DNA of 62,718 nt, from positions 1 to 62,718 of the forward strand of contig NZ_JABURH010000070.1 in assembly GCF_014762765.1 (NCBI RefSeq), read 5' to 3'. Source of the stretch: Alcanivorax sp. (GTDB lineage: Bacteria; Pseudomonadota; Gammaproteobacteria; Pseudomonadales; Alcanivoracaceae). A program made the translations under genes and the position numbers. Shown here piece by piece: positions 1 to 9,404 of the stretch. The notes beneath the pieces were generated by a model. It searched no databases. It had not been told where the DNA came from and was given only the letters and a program-made list of their open reading frames with translations. Within the stretch, counting starts at the first letter, position 1; every line of letters begins with the position of its first letter.

Positions 1-466
1 AGCAGGCCGCCACCGCCACCGGGAAGCGCAGGCCAACCATGGCGTAGACAATCACCAGCGCATAGATCACCGACACATGGGCCAGCTGGACCGCCACCGG
101 CCCGTCGATAAAACCGGGAATCGCCATGGACACAGCCACGGCCAGAAAACTGCCCAGCCCCGCATACCAGGGAAAGTAACGATTCAGGGCCGACACCTGG
201 GCCAGACCACCGGCCACCAGCACGATGACTCCCACCCAGATATAAGTTGCCAGCCAGCGGCCGCGCACCGCTTCCGGTGCCAGCGCATAGATACCGGTGA
301 TCAGCAGGACATAAAGCAGAAGAATATAAAAGGCGTTGACCCGGAAACCCTCTACGGCTTCCCGGCACTGATATTCACGGTATTCCGTTTCCAGGCGCCG
401 GGGAAAGCGTAACCAGCGCACCCCCGGCACCACCACCCGCCTGGAACGGGGATCGGTATCCGACAT
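1..466 (-). CDS. N-terminal part of a multi-TM membrane protein (sensor-like region), truncated by window edge
   Basis: Manual minus-strand translation MSDTDPRSRRVVVPGVRWLRFPRRLETEYREYQCREAVEGFRVNAFYILLLYVLLITGIYAL... with several hydrophobic helices; open at base 1. Confidence 0.6.
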   Translation of the reverse strand, partial: MSDTDPRSRRVVVPGVRWLRFPRRLETEYREYQCREAVEGFRVNAFYILLLYVLLITGIYALAPEAVRGRWLATYIWVGVIVLVAGGLAQVSALNRYFPWYAGLGSFLAVAVSMAIPGFIDGPVAVQLAHVSVIYALVIVYAMVGLRFPVAVAAC

Positions 467-648
467 GGCAAATCCCTGCCTGCGGTTGGTCAGTTATTAT
501 GCGTTCAGGCTAAGAGCTAACCCCGCCTGGCGCTATCCTTTTCGTGCCAGCGGTAGTGACAAAACGATATTAGGGCAACAATGGTTAGTGCAATAAGGAA
601 CATATCAAGCAAGCAGCGCACTCCAGCAACGGCGTTTTCTGCGATGGC

Positions 649-1140
649 TCAGGTAAACCACTGTGGCAGAAACACAATCAGCAACTGCACCACCGCCGCC
701 GCGTACACCCCGGCCAACAGATCGTCCACCATGATCCCCAGCCCCCCTTCCACGCGGCGGTCCAGCCAACCGATGGGCCAGGGCTTGATGATGTCGAAAA
801 CCCGAAAAGCCACAAAACCGGCCAGTGCCCCCCACCAGGTCACCGGCACCGCAATCATCGTTATCAGCAGGCCGGCAATTTCGTCCCAGACAATGCCGGG
901 GTGATCATGCACATGCATGTCATGGGAGGTTTTTCCACACAAATACGGCCCCACCGCGATGATTAACGCCGTCACCAGCAAATAGCCCCACAGTGGCAGC
1001 TGGGCACACAGCCACCAGATGGGCATGGCCGCCACCGTACCGAAAGTGCCCGGCGCAATGGGCGCCAACCCGGAGCCAAAGCCGAAAGCAAGAAAGTGGA
1101 CCGGGTTTGTCATCTTCGGGCGTTTCAGTTCCATCGACAT
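649..1140 (-). CDS. pgpA: Phosphatidylglycerophosphatase A
   Basis: GFGSGLAPIAPGTFGT, WDEIAGLLITM and FDIIKPWPIGWLDRR motifs of PgpA. Confidence 0.93.
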   Translation of the reverse strand: MSMELKRPKMTNPVHFLAFGFGSGLAPIAPGTFGTVAAMPIWWLCAQLPLWGYLLVTALIIAVGPYLCGKTSHDMHVHDHPGIVWDEIAGLLITMIAVPVTWWGALAGFVAFRVFDIIKPWPIGWLDRRVEGGLGIMVDDLLAGVYAAAVVQLLIVFLPQWFT

Positions 1141-1157
1141 TTCTCTTTCATTATGAC

Positions 1158-1194
1158 GTAGGGTGCACTGAGCCGAAGGCGAACTGCACCCTAC
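1158..1194. repeat. Short palindromic intergenic repeat (GTAGGGTGCA...TGCACCCTAC)
   Basis: Perfect 10-bp inverted repeat around CTGAGCCGAAGGCGAAC. Confidence 0.7.
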
Positions 1195-1209
1195 ACCCAC
1201 CCTGCGTTA

Positions 1210-2163
1210 TCAAAAGTGCTGCCAGCCGCTGGCTTGCAACGTGGTTATTGTTCCATCCGGGGCTGCCAGTCGCAGGCCCTCCTGCTGCTCTACCGCACCC
1301 AGACAATAGCAGCCCGGCGGCAGCTTTTCCTGCGCCGGCAGAGTGAAAAGCAGCAGGTAATCATCGCCGCCCTGTAATTGCAGACGGAGCTGCTCTTCCT
1401 CACTGCAACCGGCCAGCACAGCAGTGGCCCGCGGCAGGGCATCTTTCTGCAAACAGGCACCGAGATTACCGGATGCGGCCAGGATATGGCCCAGGTCCGC
1501 CAACACCCCGTCGGAGATATCAATGCATGCCGTGGCCCGGCCCCGCAGCGCCTGCCCCAGACTGAGTTGCGGAGACGGACGACGGAAGTGATCGATGGCG
1601 GCACCACTGCGCATCCCCTGTTGCCATTGCTGCAAACCCAGCAAGCCTGCGCCGGTGACACCCCCCACACAGATGCGATCGCCGACCCGCGCGCCATCAC
1701 GACGCAGGGCCTGACCCGGCGGCACTGCCCCGGTGGCCTGGATGGAAACGGACAACGGGCCCCGGGTCACATCGCCGCCCACCAGGGAGATCCCTGCCTG
1801 ATCCGCCAGCGCAAACAAGCCATCAGCAAAGCCGGACAGCCAGGTTTCATCCACATCAGGCAGAGTCAGCGAAAGCAGAAACCAGAGGGGATCGGCACCC
1901 ATGGCCGCCAGGTCGGACAGATTCACCGCCAGGCAGCGGTAACCCACATCGGCGGCATCCATGTCGTCGGGGAAATGGCGCCCCCCCAGACTGGTGTCCT
2001 GGGTCATCACCAGTTGCTGACCGGCAGGGGGAGCCAGGATGGCTGCATCATCACCGGGGCCGAGCACCACGCCGGCATCCGGGCCGTGGTGACCATGGCG
2101 ATGAAAGTAGCGCCGGATCAGGGAAAACTCATCCAGGCTCTGCTGCTTTGGGGTGTCTGTCAT
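1210..2163 (-). CDS. thiL: Thiamine-monophosphate kinase
   Basis: MTDTPKQQSLDEFSLIRRYF...GPGDDAAIL...DTSLGGRHFP...VGGDVTRGP...DISDGVLADLGHI. Confidence 0.94.
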   Translation of the reverse strand: MTDTPKQQSLDEFSLIRRYFHRHGHHGPDAGVVLGPGDDAAILAPPAGQQLVMTQDTSLGGRHFPDDMDAADVGYRCLAVNLSDLAAMGADPLWFLLSLTLPDVDETWLSGFADGLFALADQAGISLVGGDVTRGPLSVSIQATGAVPPGQALRRDGARVGDRICVGGVTGAGLLGLQQWQQGMRSGAAIDHFRRPSPQLSLGQALRGRATACIDISDGVLADLGHILAASGNLGACLQKDALPRATAVLAGCSEEEQLRLQLQGGDDYLLLFTLPAQEKLPPGCYCLGAVEQQEGLRLAAPDGTITTLQASGWQHF

Positions 2164-2203
2164 GGAAGAAGCATAGCGCGCAGGGGACCCTGCACGCACC
2201 CGC

Positions 2204-2656
2204 TCAGTCGCGGAAAGGACGTTCTGACGCTTCCTGGTAGCGCAGCTTGCGCGCCAGCTTGTCGAGTACGCCGTTGACGTACTTGAAGGAATCGTCGGCA
2301 CCGAACACCTTGGCCAGTTCGATACCTTCGTTGATCACCACCCGGTAGGGCACATCCAGGCGCTCTTTCAGCTCGTAGGCGCCGAGTCGCAGGATCGCTT
2401 TCTCGATCTGGGACAGCTCCTCTACCCGGCGATCCAGATAGGGCGTGAGCAGCTCGTCGAGCTCTTTCACCTGGGCCGGCACCCCGTGCAGCAGGTCATG
2501 GAAGTACTCGCGATCTGCCTTGGCAAAATCCTGGTTAGCCAGGAACTGGGCTTCGATGTCGCTCACCGCGGCACCGGCCAGCTGCCATTGATACAGGGCC
2601 TGCATGGTGAATCGGCGCGCCTTGCGGCGGGCACTGGGTGTGGAAGGATTGTTCAT
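2204..2656 (-). CDS. nusB: Transcription antitermination protein NusB
   Basis: [20 protein letters not shown]...[29 protein letters not shown]. Confidence 0.96.
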   Translation of the reverse strand: MNNPSTPSARRKARRFTMQALYQWQLAGAAVSDIEAQFLANQDFAKADREYFHDLLHGVPAQVKELDELLTPYLDRRVEELSQIEKAILRLGAYELKERLDVPYRVVINEGIELAKVFGADDSFKYVNGVLDKLARKLRYQEASERPFRD

Positions 2657-2716
2657 GCTGCCTCAACGTCAGGAAGTGGTGCGGGACGCCTGCGCCCCGC
2701 GCCGCGTCCCGAATAA

Positions 2717-3187
2717 TTACAGTGCCTTAAACAGGGAGACCATTTCCAGCGCGCTCATGGCCGCTTCGGCACCCTTGTTGCCGGCCTTGGTGCCGGAACG
2801 TTCGATGGCCTGCTCGATGGTATCCACGGTCAGTACGCCGAAGACTACCGGCACGCCGGTGGCGTTCTGCACGGCAGCAATGCCTTTGGCGGCTTCGCCG
2901 GCCACATATTCGAAGTGGGCGGTGCCACCGCGAATCACCGCACCCAGGGTGATCACGGCGTCGTAGTCACGCTTTTCGATGATCTTCTTCACTGCCACCG
3001 GCATTTCCCAGGCTCCGGGGACACGGATGATCTCGATGTCATCGGGGCTGACACCGTGACGGACCAGCGCATCCACTGCGCCCTCCAGCAGGGCTTCCAC
3101 CACAAAACTGTTGAAGCGAGCCACGACGATGCCATATCGACCGCCAACGTTGTTCAGGGTGCCTTCAAGGGTCTTGATGTTTTGCAT
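2717..3187 (-). CDS. ribH: 6,7-dimethyl-8-ribityllumazine synthase
   Basis: [23 protein letters not shown]...[13 protein letters not shown]...[18 protein letters not shown]. Confidence 0.96.
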   Translation of the reverse strand: MQNIKTLEGTLNNVGGRYGIVVARFNSFVVEALLEGAVDALVRHGVSPDDIEIIRVPGAWEMPVAVKKIIEKRDYDAVITLGAVIRGGTAHFEYVAGEAAKGIAAVQNATGVPVVFGVLTVDTIEQAIERSGTKAGNKGAEAAMSALEMVSLFKAL

Positions 3188-3240
3188 GCTTGCCTTCCTG
3201 TCAGTGCCGGTGGCTCACGGCTACCGACGCAGTATTTAAC

Positions 3241-3320
3241 TTGGGGCCGGACGTCGGAAGTCTGACGCCTGACGCTCTTGAACTTGTCGTCGGACGTCCG
3301 ACCTCAGACGTCCGACTTGT
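3241..3320. repeat. Iterated-end inverted repeat (GACGTCNGA units), ribH/ribBA gap
   Basis: GGCCGGACGTCGGAAGTCTGACGCCTGACG ... GTCGGACGTCCGACCTCAGACGTCCGACTTGTC, imperfect inverted repeats. Confidence 0.65.
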
Positions 3321-3321
3321 C

Positions 3322-4431
3322 TCAACTATCCGCTTCCACGTACTCGGTGATTTCCAGATCGAAGCCACTGAGCGCGTTGAACTTCATCGGCGAGCTGAGC
3401 AGGCGCATCTTGCGCACGCCCAGGGCCTTGAGGATCTGGGAGCCGGTGCCAATATTCCGGTAGGCACGGGATTCACCCTTGGGCTTGGCGGCGGTGCCGC
3501 CAAAGAAACTCTCCAGGCGCTCCACGGTGTCCTGGGATTCATAATCCTGGCCGAGAATAATCACCACACCGGCATCGGCCTCGGAAACGGCTTCCAGCAC
3601 CCGATGCATGTTCCAGCCGGTGCGACCATTCATCTTGGCGCTCATCAGATCCCGCAACGGGTCCACCTGGTGCACCCGAACCGTCACTTCCCGGTCTTCG
3701 CTGATCTCGCCTTTCACCAGTGCCACATGGGTGAGCCCGTCCACGGTGTCGCGGAAAGCCACCAGACGAAAGTCGCCATACCAGGTATCCAGGGCATTAT
3801 CGGATACCTGCTCAATGGTTTTCTCGTTCAGGGCGCGGTACTGAATCAGGTCCGCAATGGTGCCGATTTTCAGGTCATGTTCCTTGGCGAACACTTCCAG
3901 ATCTTCCCGGCGAGCCATGGAGCCGTCTTCGTTCATCACCTCACAGATCACCCCCGCAGGCTCGCAGCCGGCCAGCATGGCCAGGTCACAGGACGCCTCG
4001 GTATGACCGGCGCGACGCAGCACGCCACCGGGCTCGGCCATCAGCGGGAAGATGTGGCCAGGCTGAACAATGTCATAGGCGCGGGCATTGCGGGCCACGG
4101 CGGCCTGCACGGTACGTGCGCGGTCCGCGGCGGAAATACCGGTGGTCACCCCTTCACGGGCCTCGATGGACACGGTGAACTTGGTACCGAAACCGCTGCC
4201 ATTACTCTGCACCATCAACGGCAGCTCCAGCAGCTCGCAGCGCTCCCGGGACATGGGCATACAGATCAGGCCACGGCCGTACTTGGCCATAAAGTTGATG
4301 GCTTCGGCAGTCACATGCTCGGCGGCCATCACCAGGTCACCCTCGTTTTCCCGGTCTTCATCATCCATCAGGACGACCATCTTGCCCTGGCGGATGTCTT
4401 CGATCAGTTCTTCAATACTGTTGAGCTGCAT
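3322..4431 (-). CDS. ribBA: Bifunctional 3,4-dihydroxy-2-butanone-4-phosphate synthase / GTP cyclohydrolase II-like protein
   Basis: [41 protein letters not shown]...[10 protein letters not shown] plus C-terminal RibA-like domain. Confidence 0.93.
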   Translation of the reverse strand: MQLNSIEELIEDIRQGKMVVLMDDEDRENEGDLVMAAEHVTAEAINFMAKYGRGLICMPMSRERCELLELPLMVQSNGSGFGTKFTVSIEAREGVTTGISAADRARTVQAAVARNARAYDIVQPGHIFPLMAEPGGVLRRAGHTEASCDLAMLAGCEPAGVICEVMNEDGSMARREDLEVFAKEHDLKIGTIADLIQYRALNEKTIEQVSDNALDTWYGDFRLVAFRDTVDGLTHVALVKGEISEDREVTVRVHQVDPLRDLMSAKMNGRTGWNMHRVLEAVSEADAGVVIILGQDYESQDTVERLESFFGGTAAKPKGESRAYRNIGTGSQILKALGVRKMRLLSSPMKFNALSGFDLEITEYVEADS

Positions 4432-4494
4432 AGTGGTACTCGACCTATTTAGCGTGGAAGCAAACTGCACTTCCTCTGCATTTTTCACCGGTGA

Positions 4495-4646
4495 TGAGCT
4501 GCAAACTACAAGCCGCAAGCTACAAGGAAAACCAGTGCGAACCCTGTCTTTCCGGTACGCGATGTTCGCGCACTCCAAGCCTGCAATTGATGGCAACTCG
4601 CTTTTATCGCGTTGAAGCCTGTCGCTTGCGGCTCGTTACTGGCGGC
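4495..4646. repeat. Iterated-end inverted repeat (GCAAGCTACAAG units), ribBA/ribE gap
   Basis: Left CTGCAAACTACAAGCCGCAAGCTACAAGG; right GAAGCCTGTCGCTTGCGGCTCGTTACTGGC is its imperfect reverse complement. Confidence 0.6.
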
Positions 4647-5312
4647 TCAGCCGCCCTTCAAAAACCCGTTTTCGGCCAGAAACGCCATGGAGATGCCTTC
4701 CGCATTGGGCTCGGCGGCCTTGTTTCCCAGCAACAGGCGCTCCAGATAGCGGGCGATTATATCAACTTCCAGGTTCACTGGCGTCCCCACCTGCCACTGG
4801 CCGATGGTGGTCACGTCCTGGGTATGGGGGATGATGTTCAGGGAAAATACCGCACCGTCCACACTGTTCACCGTCAAGCTGATGCCATCCACTGTGATCG
4901 AGCCCTTGTGGGCAATGTAGCGGGCCAGCTCCACCGGGGCTTCGATATCGATGCGTACCGAGCGGGCATCCTGCTTCATCTGCACGACCTTGCCCAGACC
5001 ATCCACGTGACCACTGACCAGGTGACCGCCCAGCCGGGTGGTCGGTGTCAGGGCCTTTTCCAGGTTTACCTTGCTGCCTACGGCAATCTGCTTGAGGGAC
5101 GTCAGCGACAGGGTTTCCCCGGACACATCCGCCTCGAAGGCGCCACCGGGCAAGGCCGTGGCGGTCAGGCAGACGCCGTTAACGGCAATGGAATCACCCA
5201 GCTGCACATCGGAAAAATCCAGCGCGTCGCTCTTGATCAGCAGGGTCACGTCGCCCCCCTTCGGGGTCATGGCCGCAACCTTGCCCATGGCTTCAATAAT
5301 GCCGGTAAACAT
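4647..5312 (-). CDS. ribE: Riboflavin synthase alpha chain
   Basis: MFTGIIEAMGKV...DSIAVNGVCLTAT...GHLVSGHVDGLG, duplicated lumazine-binding domain. Confidence 0.95.
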   Translation of the reverse strand: MFTGIIEAMGKVAAMTPKGGDVTLLIKSDALDFSDVQLGDSIAVNGVCLTATALPGGAFEADVSGETLSLTSLKQIAVGSKVNLEKALTPTTRLGGHLVSGHVDGLGKVVQMKQDARSVRIDIEAPVELARYIAHKGSITVDGISLTVNSVDGAVFSLNIIPHTQDVTTIGQWQVGTPVNLEVDIIARYLERLLLGNKAAEPNAEGISMAFLAENGFLKGG

Positions 5313-5335
5313 GGAAAAACCTCGTCATTTCAGGC

Positions 5336-5415
5336 TGTAGGAGCGGCGCTTGAGCCGCGAAACCGACTGCAGAAACCTTACCGAAGCGCTTCGCGGCTCA
5401 AGCGCCGCTCCTACG
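5336..5415. repeat. REP doublet (REPIN-like), ribE/ribD gap
   Basis: TGTAGGAGCGGCGCTTGAGCCGCGAA (5336-5361) and TTCGCGGCTCAAGCGCCGCTCCTACG (5390-5415), inverted with 1 mismatch in 26. Confidence 0.85.
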
Positions 5416-5426
5416 GCGAAATTCCA

Positions 5427-6554
5427 TCAGACTGGCGTCAGCGTCAGCCGCAGGTCATCACCGATCCGCCGCACGTCCTGCCACTTCAGCGACACCTTCT
5501 CGCTCATGCTGGCCAGTTGCGGCAAACCTAGTAGCGGGCGCGCCGATGAGCCCAGCAGGGCCGGCGCCATATAGACGATCAGCTCGTCGAACAACCCCTC
5601 GCGAACAAAGGCCCCGGCCAGCGTGGCGCCACATTCTACCAGTACTTCGTTGCATTCGCGCCGGTTCAGTTCGATCAGTAACTGTTGCAGGTCGATCCCG
5701 GACCCGGAGGCGGGCAAAAGCATCACCTCGGCACCGGCGGATTCCAGGGCATTCTGGCGCCCCGGATGCTGCTCGCCGGCCACCAGCAGACAATGTCCGG
5801 GGGCGCTGACCACCGGCACATCCGGCGGTGTTTGCAGGGTACGGTCGAGGATCACCCGCAGGGGCTGGCGCACCCACTGGCTATCTGCCTGGCGATGATA
5901 ATCCGCACGCTTCCACTGATCCGGACGCACGGTATAAGAGGGACGATCCGCCAACACCGTCCCCACGCCGGTAATCACTGCGGAGCTACGGGCGCGCAAC
6001 CGCTGCACATCTTCACGGGCTGCCGGGCCGGTAATCCACTGGGACTCGCCACTGGCCATGGCTGTGCGGCCATCCACGCTGGCAGCTATCTTTACGCGGA
6101 TATAGGGCCGCTGGCGGCTCATGCGCGAGATAAAGCCGGGATTCAGGGCCCGCGCGTCGGCTTCCAGCAAGCCGGACGCGGTTTCGATTCCCGCCGCCGC
6201 CAGCGTTTGCATGCCATTGCCCGCCACCAGGGGGTTCGGGTCTTCCATGGCGGCGATCACCCTGGACACTCCGGCGGCCACCAGCGCATCCGCGCAGGGC
6301 CCGGTACGACCGGTGTGGGAACAGGGCTCCAGCGTCACGTAGGCGGTGGCACCACGCGCCCGCTCGCCCGCTGCGGCCAGGGCATGACGTTCTGCATGGG
6401 GCTCACCGGCACGGGCATGAAAGCCCTCGCCAACAATCTCACCATCGCGCACCAGCACACACCCTACCCGGGGGTTGGGGTCGGTGGTGTACAGTCCCTG
6501 CTCCGCCAGTTGCAGGGCGCGGGCCATGTATTGAGTATCCAAACGCGTAAACAT
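5427..6554 (-). CDS. ribD: Diaminohydroxyphosphoribosylaminopyrimidine deaminase / 5-amino-6-(5-phosphoribosylamino)uracil reductase
   Basis: HAERHALAAAGERARGATAYVTLEPCSHTGRTGPC deaminase site; C-terminal RibD reductase. Confidence 0.95.
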   Translation of the reverse strand: MFTRLDTQYMARALQLAEQGLYTTDPNPRVGCVLVRDGEIVGEGFHARAGEPHAERHALAAAGERARGATAYVTLEPCSHTGRTGPCADALVAAGVSRVIAAMEDPNPLVAGNGMQTLAAAGIETASGLLEADARALNPGFISRMSRQRPYIRVKIAASVDGRTAMASGESQWITGPAAREDVQRLRARSSAVITGVGTVLADRPSYTVRPDQWKRADYHRQADSQWVRQPLRVILDRTLQTPPDVPVVSAPGHCLLVAGEQHPGRQNALESAGAEVMLLPASGSGIDLQQLLIELNRRECNEVLVECGATLAGAFVREGLFDELIVYMAPALLGSSARPLLGLPQLASMSEKVSLKWQDVRRIGDDLRLTLTPV

Positions 6555-6564
6555 GGCGGGCATT

Positions 6565-7533
6565 CTACTGGATGCGAGAGTCCGGTGCCGCAACAAAGCG
6601 ATCCGCATCCTCCACAAAATCCGCCAGCACCGCTCTGCCCTCACTGGCCATGAACTGCTGGAATGCCTGCGCCACGATGGAGAGCCTTTTCCCGGAAGGC
6701 CGCACCAGGTACCACTGGGTAACGATGGGGAGACCAACCACCTTCAAGGGTGCCAGCCCCACCCAACCGCCCAGATTGAGGGTATGGGCCGACAGGATCG
6801 AGATACCCAGCCCGGCCATCACCGAATGGCGAATGGCCTCGTTGCTTTCCACCGTCATCTTCACGTTCAGCTGTTTGCCCTGCTGCTGCAGATAGTGCTC
6901 GATGGCATGACGAGTGCCGGAGCCGGGCTCGCGCATCAGAAAAGGCTCCTTGGCAATGTCATCCAGGGTCAGATGGGAGCGACGGGTCAGCGGATGGTGC
7001 TCAGCGGCAATGGCCACCAGCGGGTTATCCAGAAAGGCACTGGAGATCAACGGGCGACCACCGGGAACATGACTGAAGACGCAGAAATCATCCAGCCCCT
7101 GCTCCAGCCGCTCAATGATCTGCTCACGGTTACCCACATGAAAAGACACTTCCACGCCGGGATACCGGGCACAGAAGGGCCCCAGCAAATGGGGCACGAA
7201 ATACTTGGCGGTGCTGACCACCGCCAGACGCAGGGTGCCAGCCTTGAGCCCGCGCAGATCCGCCAGGGTCATATCCAGGTGTTCGAACTCCTCCAGCACC
7301 CGGCGCGCACTGGCCACCGCCGCCAACCCCGCATCGGTGAAGCGCAATTTGCGGCCCTGCTGCTCGTACAGGGGCATGCCCATGGCCTCCACCAGTTTAC
7401 GCAGCTGCATGGATACCGTGGGCTGGGTCAGGTGCAGCACTTCCGCGGCCCCGGTCACGGTGCCCGCCTCATGCACCGCCAGCAGAATTTCCAATTGCCT
7501 GAGAGTGCCCACGCGGGCATGCAACCGACTCAT
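6565..7533 (-). CDS. LysR-family transcriptional regulator, CbbR-like
   Basis: TLRQLEILLAVHEAGTVTGAAEVLHLTQPTVSMQLRKLVEAMG HTH; CbbR-like effector domain; divergent from SbtA-like gene. Confidence 0.85.
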   Translation of the reverse strand: MSRLHARVGTLRQLEILLAVHEAGTVTGAAEVLHLTQPTVSMQLRKLVEAMGMPLYEQQGRKLRFTDAGLAAVASARRVLEEFEHLDMTLADLRGLKAGTLRLAVVSTAKYFVPHLLGPFCARYPGVEVSFHVGNREQIIERLEQGLDDFCVFSHVPGGRPLISSAFLDNPLVAIAAEHHPLTRRSHLTLDDIAKEPFLMREPGSGTRHAIEHYLQQQGKQLNVKMTVESNEAIRHSVMAGLGISILSAHTLNLGGWVGLAPLKVVGLPIVTQWYLVRPSGKRLSIVAQAFQQFMASEGRAVLADFVEDADRFVAAPDSRIQ

Positions 7534-7580
7534 AAATAGACCTTTATCTATATTAAAACTAGATAGTATCTATTTTTATC
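7534..7580. promoter_or_regulatory. Candidate LysR operator region
   Basis: AT-rich intergenic region with palindrome TAGATAGTATCTA (7560-7572) and ATAGACCTTTATCTAT just upstream of divergent genes. Confidence 0.5.
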
Positions 7581-7630
7581 TAATCTTTCTCTCTCGGATA
7601 ATAGCCTCCGTTTTGACTCCAGGAGGTCTC

Positions 7631-7837
7631 ATGCCACAACACACCCGACAGCGTCTCTTTATTCTCCTCGTTGCCCTGATCAACCTTGGCCTGGCAATGG
7701 CCCTCACTGCCAACGGGCACGCCGGCATTCCGCTGGGAGTAATCGGCACCGCCTTACTGCCGCTGGCCTGGTTGGCAGGACGCAACCCGGCCGCCATCAC
7801 TGACGCCCAGCGAGGCGGGGACAGCTATGCAGCTTGA
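7631..7837 (+). CDS. Small two-helix membrane protein upstream of SbtA-like transporter
   Basis: MPQHTRQRLFILLVALINLGLAMALTANGHAGIPLGVIGTALLPLAWLAGRNPAAITDAQRGGDSYAA, overlaps next start; internal start within ORF 7205..7837. Confidence 0.6.
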   Translation: MPQHTRQRLFILLVALINLGLAMALTANGHAGIPLGVIGTALLPLAWLAGRNPAAITDAQRGGDSYAA

Positions 7838-8759
7838 TGCGGTAGTACTTTTCTTCGTGCTGGGACTGGCCGCTGGCGTATTGAAAGTCCGCCTTCCCTT
7901 CCCCGGCGGCCTGTATCAAAGCCTGACCCTGTTCCTGCTGCTGGCCATCGGATTGAAGGGCGGCGCCGCCCTGGCGGAACATGCCAGCCTGCGGATTGTC
8001 CGGGAATCGTTACTGGTGGTGGGTTTCGGCGTGGTTCTGCCGCTACTGGCCTTCCCGCTGCTGCGCTATGTAGGCGGCCTGAACCGGATCAACGCGGCCG
8101 CCATCGCCGCCCATTACGGCAGCGTCAGTGTGGCCACCTATGCAGTCGCCGTAGCGGTGCTGGATGCCGCAGGCGTGGCCTACGAGCCCTACTTTCCTCT
8201 GTTTGTAGTGCTGCTGGAAATTCCCGCCATCATTGTCGGCCTGGTACTGGCAAAGGGGCTATCCGTCGGCCTGGCCAACCGCCAACTGGCCCACGAAACC
8301 CTGCTCAGCCCGGGGATCGTGTTGATGGTTGGCGGCCTGCTGATCGGTGCCTTCGCCGGCGACAGTCTGAGCAAGATTTCCCCCTTCTTCATGGACCTGT
8401 TCCAGGGCGCTTTGGCATTGTTTCTGCTGAAGATGGGGCTGATTACCACGGAGCAACTGGGCGCGCTCAAGCAGGACGGCCCGTTTCTGACCGCCTTCGG
8501 TATCTTCATGCCGCTACTGGCAGGCGGACTGGGTGCCCTGCTGGGCCACGGGCTGGGCCTGTCAGTAGGCGGCATCACCCTGCTTGCGGTTCTGGGAGCC
8601 AGCGCGTCCTACATTGCAGTGCCCGCAGCCATGCGCGTCGCCCTGCCTCAGGCGAACGCCACCCTCTCCATGGCTGCATCACTGGGCATTACCTTTCCGT
8701 TCAATGTGCTGGCAGGCATCCCACTGTATCTGCTGCTTGCCCAATGGCTGCACAGCTAA
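7827..8759 (+). CDS. SbtA-type sodium-dependent bicarbonate transporter family (DUF897)
   Basis: MQLDAVVLFFVLGLAAGVLKVRLPFPGGLYQSLTLFLLLAIGLKGGAAL ... GASASYIAVPAAMRVALPQANATLSMAASLGITFPFNVLAGIPLYL, ten-TM-like. Confidence 0.88.
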   Translation: MQLDAVVLFFVLGLAAGVLKVRLPFPGGLYQSLTLFLLLAIGLKGGAALAEHASLRIVRESLLVVGFGVVLPLLAFPLLRYVGGLNRINAAAIAAHYGSVSVATYAVAVAVLDAAGVAYEPYFPLFVVLLEIPAIIVGLVLAKGLSVGLANRQLAHETLLSPGIVLMVGGLLIGAFAGDSLSKISPFFMDLFQGALALFLLKMGLITTEQLGALKQDGPFLTAFGIFMPLLAGGLGALLGHGLGLSVGGITLLAVLGASASYIAVPAAMRVALPQANATLSMAASLGITFPFNVLAGIPLYLLLAQWLHS

Positions 8760-8783
8760 GGAGCCTTCTTGCAGCACAACGAA

Positions 8784-8819
8784 AAAGCCACCCGTCACAA
8801 GGCTGTGACCGGTGGCTTT
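8784..8819 (+). terminator. Rho-independent-type terminator after SbtA-like gene
   Basis: AAAGCCACCCGTCACAAGGCTGTGACCGGTGGCTTT hairpin. Confidence 0.75.
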
Positions 8820-8925
8820 ATGTTTCAGGGCGCCTTTGAAAAAATCTCAACGCTTCTGGATTTTCAGTGGGAAGCGATCAAGCATCGCCTCCCACAACAA
8901 GAACAGGCGTTTAGAGGCTCCCAGC

Positions 8926-9396
8926 CTAATCCTCTTTCTTGTCACTTCTCCCGCGCAGTCGATCCACCTCTGCGGAAAACTCGGAAATATCCTGAAAGCT
9001 GCGATACACGGACGCAAAACGCACATAGGCCACATCGTCCAGTTGCTGCAACTCTTCCATCACGAACTCGCCCAGCTCCCGGGCCGGCAGCTCACGCTCC
9101 CCGGTGGCCCGCAAGCGGTGACAGACACGACTGATCGCCGCCTCCAGATCCTCCATGCTCACCGGCCGCTTCTCCAGCGCCCGCAACATGCCGGCCCGCA
9201 ACTTGGCTTCATCGAATGGCTGACGAGTGCCGTCGGACTTCACCAATCGCGGCATCACCAGCTCCGCCGTTTCAAAGGTGGTAAAGCGTTCGTTGCAGCT
9301 AAGACACTCACGCCGACGACGCACCTGCCCGCCATCCGCGACCAGACGCGAATCGATCACTTTGGTGTCTTGGGCCGAACAAAACGGGCAATACAT
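8926..9396 (-). CDS. nrdR: Transcriptional repressor NrdR
   Basis: [42 protein letters not shown] zinc ribbon + ATP cone. Confidence 0.97.
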   Translation of the reverse strand: MYCPFCSAQDTKVIDSRLVADGGQVRRRRECLSCNERFTTFETAELVMPRLVKSDGTRQPFDEAKLRAGMLRALEKRPVSMEDLEAAISRVCHRLRATGERELPARELGEFVMEELQQLDDVAYVRFASVYRSFQDISEFSAEVDRLRGRSDKKED

Positions 9397-9404
9397 GGAA
9401 ACCC

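Noticed and set aside
3190-4452. 420-aa + strand ORF opposite ribBA
   Set aside because: Shadow ORF antisense to a certain ribBA; His/Gly-rich low-plausibility protein, typical of high-GC codon third-position bias.
4432-4646. Possible FMN (RFN) riboswitch in the riboflavin region
   Set aside because: No recognisable RFN core (AGGGCGGGTGAAATTCCC-like segments); the gap is explained by the GCAAGCTACAA-type inverted repeat.
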